Assembly: GCF_003287405.1 (NCBI RefSeq)
Contig: NZ_PRLD01000001.1
Coordinates: 124,001-188,000, forward strand
DNA length: 64,000 nucleotides
Reading direction: 5' to 3'
Source: Faecalibacterium prausnitzii
GTDB lineage: Bacteria; Bacillota; Clostridia; Oscillospirales; Ruminococcaceae
The position numbers and the translations under genes were made by a program. The notes under the pieces were generated by a model, which saw only the letters and a list, made by a program, of their open reading frames with translations, searched no databases and was not told the DNA's origin. This document shows positions 16,749 through 25,026 of the stretch, in pieces. Within the stretch, counting starts at the first letter, position 1. Every line of letters begins with the position of its first letter.

Positions 16749-17777
16749 ATGTTAAAAAAAGATTTTTGGTATGATTTACCCAAAGAGCTCATTGCACAGG
16801 AGCCTGCAGCCCCGCGGGATGCGGCGCGGCTGATGGTTCTGAGCCAAAAGGACGACAGCATCCGGCACAAGGTGTTCCGTGATCTGCCGGAATTTCTGGA
16901 GCCGGGGGATCTTTTGGTGGTAAACAATTCCAAGGTGCTGCCCGCCCGCATCGTGGGCGTCAAGCAGCCCACCGGTGCCGTGTGCGAGCTGCTGCTGCTG
17001 CGGCAGGTGAAGGGCGACCAGTGGGAGTGTCTGGCAAAGCCCGGCAAGCGGATGCAGCCCGGTACGAAGGTAAGCTTTGGTGACGGCAGTCTGACCGCTG
17101 TGGTAGACGAGACCATGGAGGACGGCAACAAGTACGTTACATTCTATTATGATACCGAAACGCTTTATGAAAAGCTGGATGAATTTGGCAAGATGCCGCT
17201 GCCACCCTACATCACAAAGCAGCTGGAGGATCAGAGCCAGTATCAGACCGTCTACGCCAAGGAGCTGGGCAGCGCGGCTGCTCCCACCGCCGGGCTGCAC
17301 TTTACCCCGGAGCTGATGGACACCCTCCGCGCTATGGGCGTCGGCATTGCCGAGGTCACACTGCACGTTGGTCTGGGCACCTTCCGCCCTGTACAGGAGG
17401 ACGAGATCAGCGACCACAAGATGCACAGCGAGTGGTACTCCATCAGCGAGGAGACCGCCCGCCGCATCCGCGAGACCAAGGCCGCGGGCCACCGGGTCAT
17501 CGCAGTGGGTACTACCAGCTGCCGCACGCTGGAGGCTGCTGCTGCCAAGTATGGCGAGATCAAAGCCTGCAGCGGCAACACCTCCATCTTCTTGTATCCG
17601 GGTGTGAAGTTCAACTGCATCGACGGCCTGATCACCAACTTCCATCTGCCGGAGAGCACCCTGATCATGCTGGTGTCCGCTCTGTACGGCTACGAAAAGA
17701 CCATGCACGCCTATGAAGTAGCCGTGGCAGAGAAGTACCGCTTCTTCTCCTTTGGCGATGCTATGCTCATTTTGTGA
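16749..17777 (+). CDS. queA: S-adenosylmethionine:tRNA ribosyltransferase-isomerase QueA
   Basis: QueA moves the ribosyl part of SAM onto preQ1 in tRNA to form epoxyqueuosine. The 342-residue product begins FWYDLPKELIAQEP and contains RDAARLMVL, TAGLHFTPELM, VTLHVGLGTFRPV and the conserved C-terminal KYRFFSFGDAMLI. The ATG at 16749 gives the family start; another ATG three codons earlier is too close to the GGAAAGG site. It pairs with tgt downstream, which inserts preQ1 first. A decayed copy of its last codons occurs at about 24017. Confidence 0.95.
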   Translation: MLKKDFWYDLPKELIAQEPAAPRDAARLMVLSQKDDSIRHKVFRDLPEFLEPGDLLVVNNSKVLPARIVGVKQPTGAVCELLLLRQVKGDQWECLAKPGKRMQPGTKVSFGDGSLTAVVDETMEDGNKYVTFYYDTETLYEKLDEFGKMPLPPYITKQLEDQSQYQTVYAKELGSAAAPTAGLHFTPELMDTLRAMGVGIAEVTLHVGLGTFRPVQEDEISDHKMHSEWYSISEETARRIRETKAAGHRVIAVGTTSCRTLEAAAAKYGEIKACSGNTSIFLYPGVKFNCIDGLITNFHLPESTLIMLVSALYGYEKTMHAYEVAVAEKYRFFSFGDAMLIL

Positions 17778-17788
17778 TTTTTTTGTAA

Positions 17789-19033
<1,245 letters not shown>

Positions 19034-19042
19034 ACTTTAGCC

Positions 19043-19071
19043 TTGCAACAAGGCCGATAAGAGGGTATAAT
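19043..19071 (+). promoter_or_regulatory. Promoter of yajC
   Basis: TTGCAA (19043-19048), 17-nt spacer, TATAAT (19066-19071). It lies immediately after the tgt stop and about 37 nt before the yajC start. Confidence 0.8.
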
Positions 19072-19107
19072 AGCATTATCTGAATTTTTGAGAGGAGATT
19101 TTGCCCC

Positions 19108-19425
19108 ATGCAATTTCTGACTACCACGTCCGAAGGCTATATCAGCCTGTTCTTCACGCTGGCACTGATGCTGGTCCTGCTGTACTTCATGATCTACCGT
19201 CCTCAGAAGAAGCAGGAAAAGAAGGATGCCGCTATGCGCAGCAGTCTGGAGATCGGCGATCAGGTCACTACCATCGGCGGTGTCATTGGCCGCGTTGTCG
19301 CCATCAAGGACGACACCTTTGTTCTGGAGACCGGCGCTGACCGCGTGAAGATCCGCTTCACCAAGTCTGCTATCTCTTCGGTCGAAAAGCTGAACATGGA
19401 CAAGGCTCCTGCCGACAAGAAGTAA
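19108..19425 (+). CDS. yajC: Preprotein translocase accessory protein YajC
   Basis: YajC is a small membrane protein that associates with SecDF and the Sec translocon. The 105-residue product has one membrane helix (about 10-28), the conserved YRPQKKQEKK turn, then a cytoplasmic domain with LEIGDQVTTIGGVIGRV. It starts behind AGAGGAG. It is followed by a hairpin that looks like an intrinsic terminator (19449-19490). No secDF is seen in the window. Confidence 0.93.
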   Translation: MQFLTTTSEGYISLFFTLALMLVLLYFMIYRPQKKQEKKDAAMRSSLEIGDQVTTIGGVIGRVVAIKDDTFVLETGADRVKIRFTKSAISSVEKLNMDKAPADKK

Positions 19426-19448
19426 GCGTTAACACCGTGCATACATGA

Positions 19449-19490
19449 ACCGCCTCCCTGCATAGACTATGTGCAGGGAGGCGGTTTTGT
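19449..19490 (+). terminator. Terminator-like hairpin after yajC that contains the next gene's ribosome site
   Basis: CGCCTCCCTGCA (19451-19462) pairs with TGCAGGGAGGCG (19472-19483), followed by GTTTTGTT. The GGGAGG of the right arm is also the only plausible Shine-Dalgarno of the gene starting at 19492, so folding would both stop transcription and hide that ribosome site. Confidence 0.75.
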
Positions 19491-19491
19491 T

Positions 19492-19890
19492 ATGTCTGAA
19501 TCTCGAGGTTTCCCGGCGGAACTTCTTTCGTTTGCGCTTTTCGGGGCGCTGGGGGTGGCCGTAACAGCGGCGGCGCTGGCTGGTTTTGCGCATCTGATGG
19601 CCGGGCACGGCTGCTCCGGCAGTGTCGTGCCGGTACTTGCCACAGCAGCCGTGTGCATGGGTAGTTCGCTGTGTGCACTGGCGGCAGCGTTCCGTAAAAA
19701 GGTGCGCGGTCTGCTGACCGGACTGCTCCAAAGTACATTTCTGGCAGTGCCGCTGGCGCTTTCCGCTGTGTGGAACGGCACCGCTGCCGCGCCGGCTGTA
19801 GTGTGCCGTATTCTGGCGGTGCTGCTCTGCGGCTGTATCGGAGGGCTGTTTGGGGTCACCCTGCGCAGCCGCAAGCACACGCTTCGTTGA
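19492..19890 (+). CDS. TIGR04086-like small membrane protein
   Basis: This 132-residue protein has four hydrophobic segments (about 12-35, 45-68, 75-95 and 100-122) and short charged loops (RKKVRG). It ends in a basic tail. It resembles the TIGR04086 membrane proteins found next to yajC in Clostridia; that assignment comes from context and topology more than from a catalytic motif. The ATG at 19492 uses GGAGG located in the preceding hairpin. Function is unknown. Confidence 0.65.
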   Translation: MSESRGFPAELLSFALFGALGVAVTAAALAGFAHLMAGHGCSGSVVPVLATAAVCMGSSLCALAAAFRKKVRGLLTGLLQSTFLAVPLALSAVWNGTAAAPAVVCRILAVLLCGCIGGLFGVTLRSRKHTLR

Positions 19891-19931
19891 TCAATCCGGC
19901 AAATCGAATCCATCAGAGGAGAAAACAGCGT

Positions 19932-20678
19932 ATGTGGATCTACGAACAAGAAAAAACGGAAGAAAACCTGTCCTTGCTGCCACAGACGGTCAGCCTGCCG
20001 GTGCAGAAAGCAGAGCCTGCTCTGCCGACTGTACCGGAAACTGCACCGGAACCCGTAGAGCAATTGCCATCAAAAGAGCCCTGCATCCCGGCAAAGCGGC
20101 ACGCCACCCGGGATTGCTGGCTGCTGGCTGCGGCCTTTCTGCTGGGGAGTTCGGCAGCCGGTGTATTGCAGGCCGTATGCGATGCCCAGCAGGCAGAACT
20201 GCTGCGGTATTATCTGGAAGCGTGGCAAGGGCTGTTTGCACCGGGCAGTATGCAAGGGACGGTACAGCTTTTTAGCATGGAATATCTGGCTCTCGGCCTT
20301 GTGGTCAGCCTGTTTCTGGTATTAGGGCTGTCTGCCCTTGGGCCTATAATGATCTTTGGCAGCATGATGTTGTACGGTTTGGGCAGCGGTCTGCTCATGG
20401 TACAGCTTTGCACGGCAGGCGGATGGAAAACGGTACTTCTGGCACTGCTGTGGACAGGCTTACCGGCGGCAGCAGCAAGTGGCTGTCTGTGCTTTTTCGG
20501 GGCCTGCGCTTTGCAGGTCAGCAGCCGGATCCACGCCTATTCCTTCCGCAAGCATTCCGGTGGACAAGCCCGCCCCGGGGTGCAGGCACTGCTGGGGCAG
20601 TATCTGCTGACCATGGTGGTACTGCTGCCGCTGTGCGGTGCGGCGGCAGGGCTTTCGTATCTGGGCAGCCGCCTGTGA
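19932..20678 (+). CDS. SpoIIM-like multi-pass membrane protein
   Basis: This 248-residue protein has a cytoplasmic N-terminal region of about 60 residues rich in P, E and Q. Hydrophobic helices follow at about 63-85, 118-145, 150-170, 175-200 and 220-245. The layout LLAAAFLLGSSAAGVL, then a helical hairpin, LGLSALGPIMIFGS and a glycine-rich helix resembles the SpoIIM/DUF95 family, which in Bacillus is needed for engulfment. Relatives also occur in non-sporulating Firmicutes, so a sporulation role is not implied. It starts behind AGAGGAG, 41 nt after the TIGR04086-like gene. Confidence 0.5.
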   Translation: MWIYEQEKTEENLSLLPQTVSLPVQKAEPALPTVPETAPEPVEQLPSKEPCIPAKRHATRDCWLLAAAFLLGSSAAGVLQAVCDAQQAELLRYYLEAWQGLFAPGSMQGTVQLFSMEYLALGLVVSLFLVLGLSALGPIMIFGSMMLYGLGSGLLMVQLCTAGGWKTVLLALLWTGLPAAAASGCLCFFGACALQVSSRIHAYSFRKHSGGQARPGVQALLGQYLLTMVVLLPLCGAAAGLSYLGSRL

Positions 20679-20692
20679 ACAGCATCCTTTTC

Positions 20693-20721
20693 TTGCGGGT
20701 TTTGGTACAGTGTGTTACAAT
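20693..20721 (+). promoter_or_regulatory. Promoter of radA
   Basis: TTGCGG (20693-20698), 17-nt spacer, TACAAT (20716-20721), located 33 nt before the radA start. Confidence 0.65.
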
Positions 20722-20753
20722 AACAAAAGACCATAAATAAATGAGGGACAGAC

Positions 20754-22157
20754 ATGAAACTGAAATCCGTCTATGTATGCTCCAATTGCGGAGAGACAAG
20801 CCCCCGCTGGATGGGGCGCTGCCCCAGCTGCGGCAGCTGGAATACCATGAACGAGGACGTTGTTGCCGAAGCTCCAAAGGCAGGGACTCCTGCTGCCCGG
20901 CAGGCTGCTGCGGCTCGTCAGGAGGGCGTGACCACCCTGACCGCCCGGCGGCTGTCAGAGATCAGCACGACTGAGGAAAAAAGCCGTATCCTGACCGGTA
21001 TCTCGGAGCTGGACCGTGTATTGGGCGGCGGTATCGTGCTGGGCGGCGTGGTGCTTTTGAGCGGTGAGCCGGGCGTTGGTAAATCTACTATGCTGCTACA
21101 GCTGTGCGGTGCCATCTCTAACCAGCACAGCGTGCTGTATATCACCGGAGAGGAATCTGTCCGGCAGGTCAAACTGCGCGCCGCACGGCTGAAGGTACCG
21201 CAGGACAACATCTTTCTGGCGGCAGAAAACGACGTGGATGAGATCTGCGGCCTGATTGAAAAGGAAAAGCCGGATCTTGTGGTCATTGACTCCATCCAGA
21301 CCATGCGTTGCATGGATATCTCGTCCTCGTCCGGTACAGTCAGTCAGGTGAAGGAGAGCGCCGCGCGGCTGCTGGCAGTTGCCAAAAAACAGGAGATTCC
21401 CATGTTCATCGTGGGTCATGTGAACAAGGATGGCGCGATCGCAGGTCCCAAGGTCATGGAGCATATCGTGGATACAGTGCTCTACTTTGAGGGCGACAAG
21501 ATGCTGCCGTACCGCATTCTGCGGGCAGCCAAAAACCGCTACGGCTCCACCAATGAGCTTGGCATGTTCGATATGACCGGCACAGGACTTGCCGAGATTG
21601 AAAACCCCTCCCAGATGCTTCTGGAAGGACGTCCGCTGGGCGTTTCCGGCAACTGTGTAGCCTGCACCATGGAGGGCAGCCGTCCCATCCTGAGCGAGAT
21701 TCAGGCGCTTGCCACCAAGACAAATTTCCCGGCACCCCGCCGCGCCTGCAGCGGATACGACTATAACCGCATGAACCTTTTGATCGCTGTGCTGGAAAAG
21801 CGGGCAGGGTACTTCTTTGGCAATCTGGATGTCTACGTTAACATCGTAGGCGGCATTGCGTTGCGGGATACCGCCTGCGACCTTGCAGTCTGCCTGAGCA
21901 TGGTCTCCTCGCTGCTGGACCGCCCGGTCAGCGATAAGCTTATCGCCATCGGAGAGGTAGGTCTGGGCGGGGAAGTGCGCAGTGTGCCCAATCTGGAACA
22001 GCGCCTGCACGAGGCAGAGCGTATCGGCTTTGAGCGGGCAGTTATCCCTAAGCACAGTCTTGCGCATCTGAATGCCGCAGATTATCCCGGCATGAAGCTG
22101 GTTGGCGCAGCTTATATTGCAGATGCCATCAATGCGCTGAAAAACGACCGCCTGTGA
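20754..22157 (+). CDS. radA: DNA repair protein RadA (Sms)
   Basis: RadA is a RecA-like helicase that helps branch migration of recombination intermediates. The 467-residue product has an N-terminal zinc finger (CSNCGETSPRWMGRCPSC), a RecA-type Walker A (GEPGVGKST), the family-specific KNRYGST motif, and a C-terminal Lon-protease-like domain (about 290-465) including IGEVGLGGEVR. It starts behind GAGGGAC. The recombinase gene downstream begins 16 nt later and is likely co-transcribed. Confidence 0.96.
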   Translation: MKLKSVYVCSNCGETSPRWMGRCPSCGSWNTMNEDVVAEAPKAGTPAARQAAAARQEGVTTLTARRLSEISTTEEKSRILTGISELDRVLGGGIVLGGVVLLSGEPGVGKSTMLLQLCGAISNQHSVLYITGEESVRQVKLRAARLKVPQDNIFLAAENDVDEICGLIEKEKPDLVVIDSIQTMRCMDISSSSGTVSQVKESAARLLAVAKKQEIPMFIVGHVNKDGAIAGPKVMEHIVDTVLYFEGDKMLPYRILRAAKNRYGSTNELGMFDMTGTGLAEIENPSQMLLEGRPLGVSGNCVACTMEGSRPILSEIQALATKTNFPAPRRACSGYDYNRMNLLIAVLEKRAGYFFGNLDVYVNIVGGIALRDTACDLAVCLSMVSSLLDRPVSDKLIAIGEVGLGGEVRSVPNLEQRLHEAERIGFERAVIPKHSLAHLNAADYPGMKLVGAAYIADAINALKNDRL

Positions 22158-22172
22158 TGAAACGAGGAACCT

Positions 22173-23381
22173 ATGTCGATCTATCTGGACGAAAGAAATC
22201 CCGGTAAGCACGCGCCCTTTGAGGATGCCGCCCCGGATATTGTAGAATATGTGCGGTATCTTGAGGTGATCGCCGGTAAAAGTGCCAACACGGCTTTCAA
22301 TTATTACTGTGACCTGCGCTCTTTCAGCCGCTTTATGAAGCGCCGCCGCGGTCTTGTGCCAACAGATGCAGAATTTAAAGAAATTGACCCCAAGGGGCTG
22401 GACACAGCCTTCTGGGGCAGCATAACAAAAGAGGACATCTACGAGTATCTTTATTTTCTGAACCGGGAATGCGGCAACAAAAAATCCTCTACCGCCCGGC
22501 GGCTGGCCAGCCTGCACGGCTTTTATGATTATCTGGTCAATCAGGTCAACAGCTTAACCGAGGACCCTACGGCGGCTATCCGCCCGCCCAAGCAGGATAA
22601 AGTATTGCCCAAATATCTGACAGCAGAGCAGTCCATCTCGCTTTTGGAGAGCACCCAGACCCAGAGCGATTTCCCGGAGCGGGACTACTGCATGGTGGTG
22701 CTGTTCCTCAACTGCGGTATGCGTCTTGCGGAGCTGGTAGGCATGGATCTTGGAGACATCGATTTGGAGCAGCGGCAGATACGCCTGTTTGGCAAAGGCC
22801 ATAAGGAACGCATGGTCTATCTGAATGATGCCTGTGTGGAGGCAATACAGCTGTATCTGCATAAACGCAACACCATGGAAGGGCTTTCACCCAAGGAAAA
22901 AGCCGTGTTCATTACGCGGATGCGCAAGGAGCGTATCTCAAACCGCAGGGTAGAACAGCTGATCTCCGGCGCAATGAAGGCCGCCGGACTGAAGGGCTTT
23001 TCCACCCATAAGCTGCGCCATACTGCCGCTACGTTGATGTATCAAACCGGCAATGTGGATATCCTCACCCTCAAGCAGCTTCTGGGTCACAGCAGCGTTG
23101 GGACAACGCAAATTTATACGCACCTGCAAGAATTTCAGGTGCGCTCTGCCATTGAAGAAAACCCGTTGGGCAAGGTACTGCCCATAAAAGCCGCAAAAGC
23201 AAGCTTGGATACAACAGAAGCAGCAGGGGAGACATCTGCCGAAAATGCCCCGGCGGGAGAGGACGATTCTGAGCCGTCCGGCCCTATGGCGGCCTTTGAG
23301 GGCGCTGCACAGGATGGCTTTCGGGCAGATATTTCGGCAATGTCTGCCGAAGAAACCGACGAATCATCGAACGATACTTAA
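22173..23381 (+). CDS. XerC/XerD-like tyrosine recombinase
   Basis: This 402-residue protein has an N-terminal SAM-like core-binding domain (about 20-130) and a C-terminal catalytic domain with all expected residues: R in CGMRLAELVG, K in GKGHKER, HxxR in HKLRHTAA, H in LLGHSSVG and nucleophile Y in TTQIYTHL. It most resembles chromosomal XerC/D recombinases that resolve dimers. The catalytic domain ends near residue 335; about 60 extra residues follow, acidic and low in complexity (ETDESSND near the end), which is unusual. Its place after radA, and no att sites nearby, argue for a housekeeping role. Confidence 0.85.
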   Translation: MSIYLDERNPGKHAPFEDAAPDIVEYVRYLEVIAGKSANTAFNYYCDLRSFSRFMKRRRGLVPTDAEFKEIDPKGLDTAFWGSITKEDIYEYLYFLNRECGNKKSSTARRLASLHGFYDYLVNQVNSLTEDPTAAIRPPKQDKVLPKYLTAEQSISLLESTQTQSDFPERDYCMVVLFLNCGMRLAELVGMDLGDIDLEQRQIRLFGKGHKERMVYLNDACVEAIQLYLHKRNTMEGLSPKEKAVFITRMRKERISNRRVEQLISGAMKAAGLKGFSTHKLRHTAATLMYQTGNVDILTLKQLLGHSSVGTTQIYTHLQEFQVRSAIEENPLGKVLPIKAAKASLDTTEAAGETSAENAPAGEDDSEPSGPMAAFEGAAQDGFRADISAMSAEETDESSNDT

Positions 23382-23424
23382 ACCACTAAGATCTTATAAC
23401 CTGAATAGCGCTTGAAACGATGCA

Positions 23425-23478
23425 AAGGCCTATGACACGATCCGGCTTGACCGGATTAAAGTCATAGGCCTTTATAAT
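23425..23478 (+). terminator. Terminator after the recombinase gene
   Basis: AAAGGCCTATGAC (23425-23437) pairs with GTCATAGGCCTTT (23461-23473). A smaller inner hairpin (ATCCGGC/CCGGAT) sits in the loop. The T run after it is short (TTTATAATTT). It lies about 45 nt after the stop codon. Confidence 0.7.
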
Positions 23479-24052
23479 TTACATTACATAAGAAACGATC
23501 TGGTCGAAACACGCAAAGTAATGTCTACACAAAAGCAACTGAACAACCACAGCCGTAACATGAAATGTTATAAAGCAAGCGCATAGAGATGCTTGCCGGA
23601 ATAAAATTGCTGGAGCAAAATGAATTACTAACGAACCAATGAAGCAGCGCATAACACGGAAAGTATCTGAAAGTGCGAGACAAATAAAACAATAAAACAT
23701 GGTAAAAAGTGCAGAATGTGCAAAGCGGTTGAATCAAGCCTAAAAATGATCCAGCCGGGGCTGAAACGCCCAAAATCCGGGAAATGGGTATTTTTCACTT
23801 CCCTAAGTTTCGCATAACGTGCATTATACGAAATAACTATAATCAAAAAACAGAAGCTGCCCTTCTCTCTTTCTGTCAGATTTCCGGCAGCTTCTGTGGA
23901 TGCGTTTCAGTTTGCATACGCCTGCATCTACACCGCTGGACGTATTACCAGTACGTTCAAGTGTTTGACTTCTGCCTGCGATGGCTGTTCTGGTGCGTTA
24001 CCAGTCATGTTATATAAGCAGTATCGCTTCTTCTGCTTTGGTGATGCGATGC
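23479..24052. other. Long gene-free spacer
   Basis: This stretch of about 570 bp between convergent units holds no convincing gene. It is A+T-richer than its surroundings. It contains the minus-strand terminator at 23844-23897 and, at its right end, a short decayed copy of the queA 3' end (about 24017-24057). The open frames in it are short, lack ribosome sites and have no recognisable motifs. Confidence 0.6.
23844..23897 (-). terminator. Terminator of the phoH-to-amidase operon
   Basis: ACAGAAGCTGCC (23850-23861) pairs with GGCAGCTTCTGT (23886-23897). On the minus strand the stem is followed by TTTTTTG, a good U run. It lies about 155 nt beyond the amidase stop. Confidence 0.8.
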
Positions 24053-24057
24053 TCATT
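24017..24057 (+). pseudogene. Decayed fragment of the queA 3' end
   Basis: Translated on the plus strand, this stretch reads QYRFFCFGDAMLI, nearly identical to the QueA C-terminus KYRFFSFGDAMLI at 17734-17772. At DNA level about 35 of 41 bases match. No other part of queA is visible upstream. It reaches into the amidase stop codon on the opposite strand, so it looks like a rearrangement scar. Confidence 0.6.
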
Positions 24058-24916
24058 TCACTGGCAGTGGTTCTGTGCCAAAGTACGCACAGATGGCTTC
24101 GTAATAAATACGCGCCACAGTCTTGCAGCCCTCCTCGCTGCCAAATCGCTCTACATCCTCGGCGTTTGTCACAAAGCACTGTTCTGACAATACTGCCGGA
24201 CAATCCACATCTTCCAGCAGCGTAAAGCTGCGCTCGTTCCGCACCTGTGTGTAGGTGTTTTCCACCAGCTGTTTCTGGTCGTTTTCCAGATAATAAATGT
24301 ACCGCACTCCCCCACGTCCGCGCAGCTTTGCGCCGATGCTTTGCATTCCTCCGGCCAGCAGCCGGGCAAAATAAAAGCTTTCCTGATGCCATGTGCGCCC
24401 GGGCACTGCCGGATAGCATTCAAAGCCGGATGCCGTAGAGCCGTTGGCTGCGGAGTTGCCGTGGATGGACAGCAGCAGCTGCGGGCTTTGGGCACTGGCG
24501 GCGGCTGCACGTTGGGCAGGTGTCGCGGTTTCATCAAAGCTTTCCCGGGTCTGCAACGGAATGTAATTCGGATCCTGCTCTAACCATTGAAGCAGCGCAG
24601 CAGCCGTTGCTGCTGTGACCTGTTTTTCTTCAACTACTCCCCTTGCGCCCGGGTCGCTGCCGCCATGTCCGGCGTCTATTGCCACCCGGTACGGCGGGTC
24701 GCCCACCACAGGACGAAAATCATCCTCTGATGCTGAGACTGCGGGTTCTGCGGGTGCATTCAGTTCCAGCGCCGCCTTCCATAAAAATAGGCCAAAGCCG
24801 AGCATCAGCACCGCAAAAACAAACAGCATACCGCGTAAAAGCTGGTGCTGTGTTTTGCGGCGGCGTGTTTTATGTTTGCTATGTTTATTTGCAGGTCTGC
24901 GATGACTGGTTGGCAT
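24053..24916 (-). CDS. N-acetylmuramoyl-L-alanine amidase (Amidase_3), membrane-anchored
   Basis: This zinc amidase cuts the bond between N-acetylmuramic acid and the peptide stem of peptidoglycan. The 287-residue product has a very basic N-terminus, one membrane helix (about 29-47), and an extracellular Amidase_3 domain. That domain has DAGHGGSDPGARG (zinc His), EEKQ (zinc Glu), LLSIHGNSA (zinc His) and the catalytic Glu in AVLSEQCFVTN. It is the last gene of the minus-strand operon, about 110 nt after mutS2. Its stop overlaps the queA-like remnant. Confidence 0.92.
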   Translation of the reverse strand: MPTSHRRPANKHSKHKTRRRKTQHQLLRGMLFVFAVLMLGFGLFLWKAALELNAPAEPAVSASEDDFRPVVGDPPYRVAIDAGHGGSDPGARGVVEEKQVTAATAAALLQWLEQDPNYIPLQTRESFDETATPAQRAAAASAQSPQLLLSIHGNSAANGSTASGFECYPAVPGRTWHQESFYFARLLAGGMQSIGAKLRGRGGVRYIYYLENDQKQLVENTYTQVRNERSFTLLEDVDCPAVLSEQCFVTNAEDVERFGSEEGCKTVARIYYEAICAYFGTEPLPVK

Positions 24917-25026
24917 AAAGTTTTACTTCCTGTTCGTTTTACATTTATAATACGAGTATACTCGCCTTTTCCCTGCGCTGCAACAAAAAAAGACTGCCAA
25001 TTTTTCAAAAGGCAGTCCTTACTGGG

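Noticed and set aside
14255-16774. 839-codon plus-strand open frame over dapB, dapA and asd
   Set aside because: It runs antisense to three well-supported genes and contains no domain motifs.
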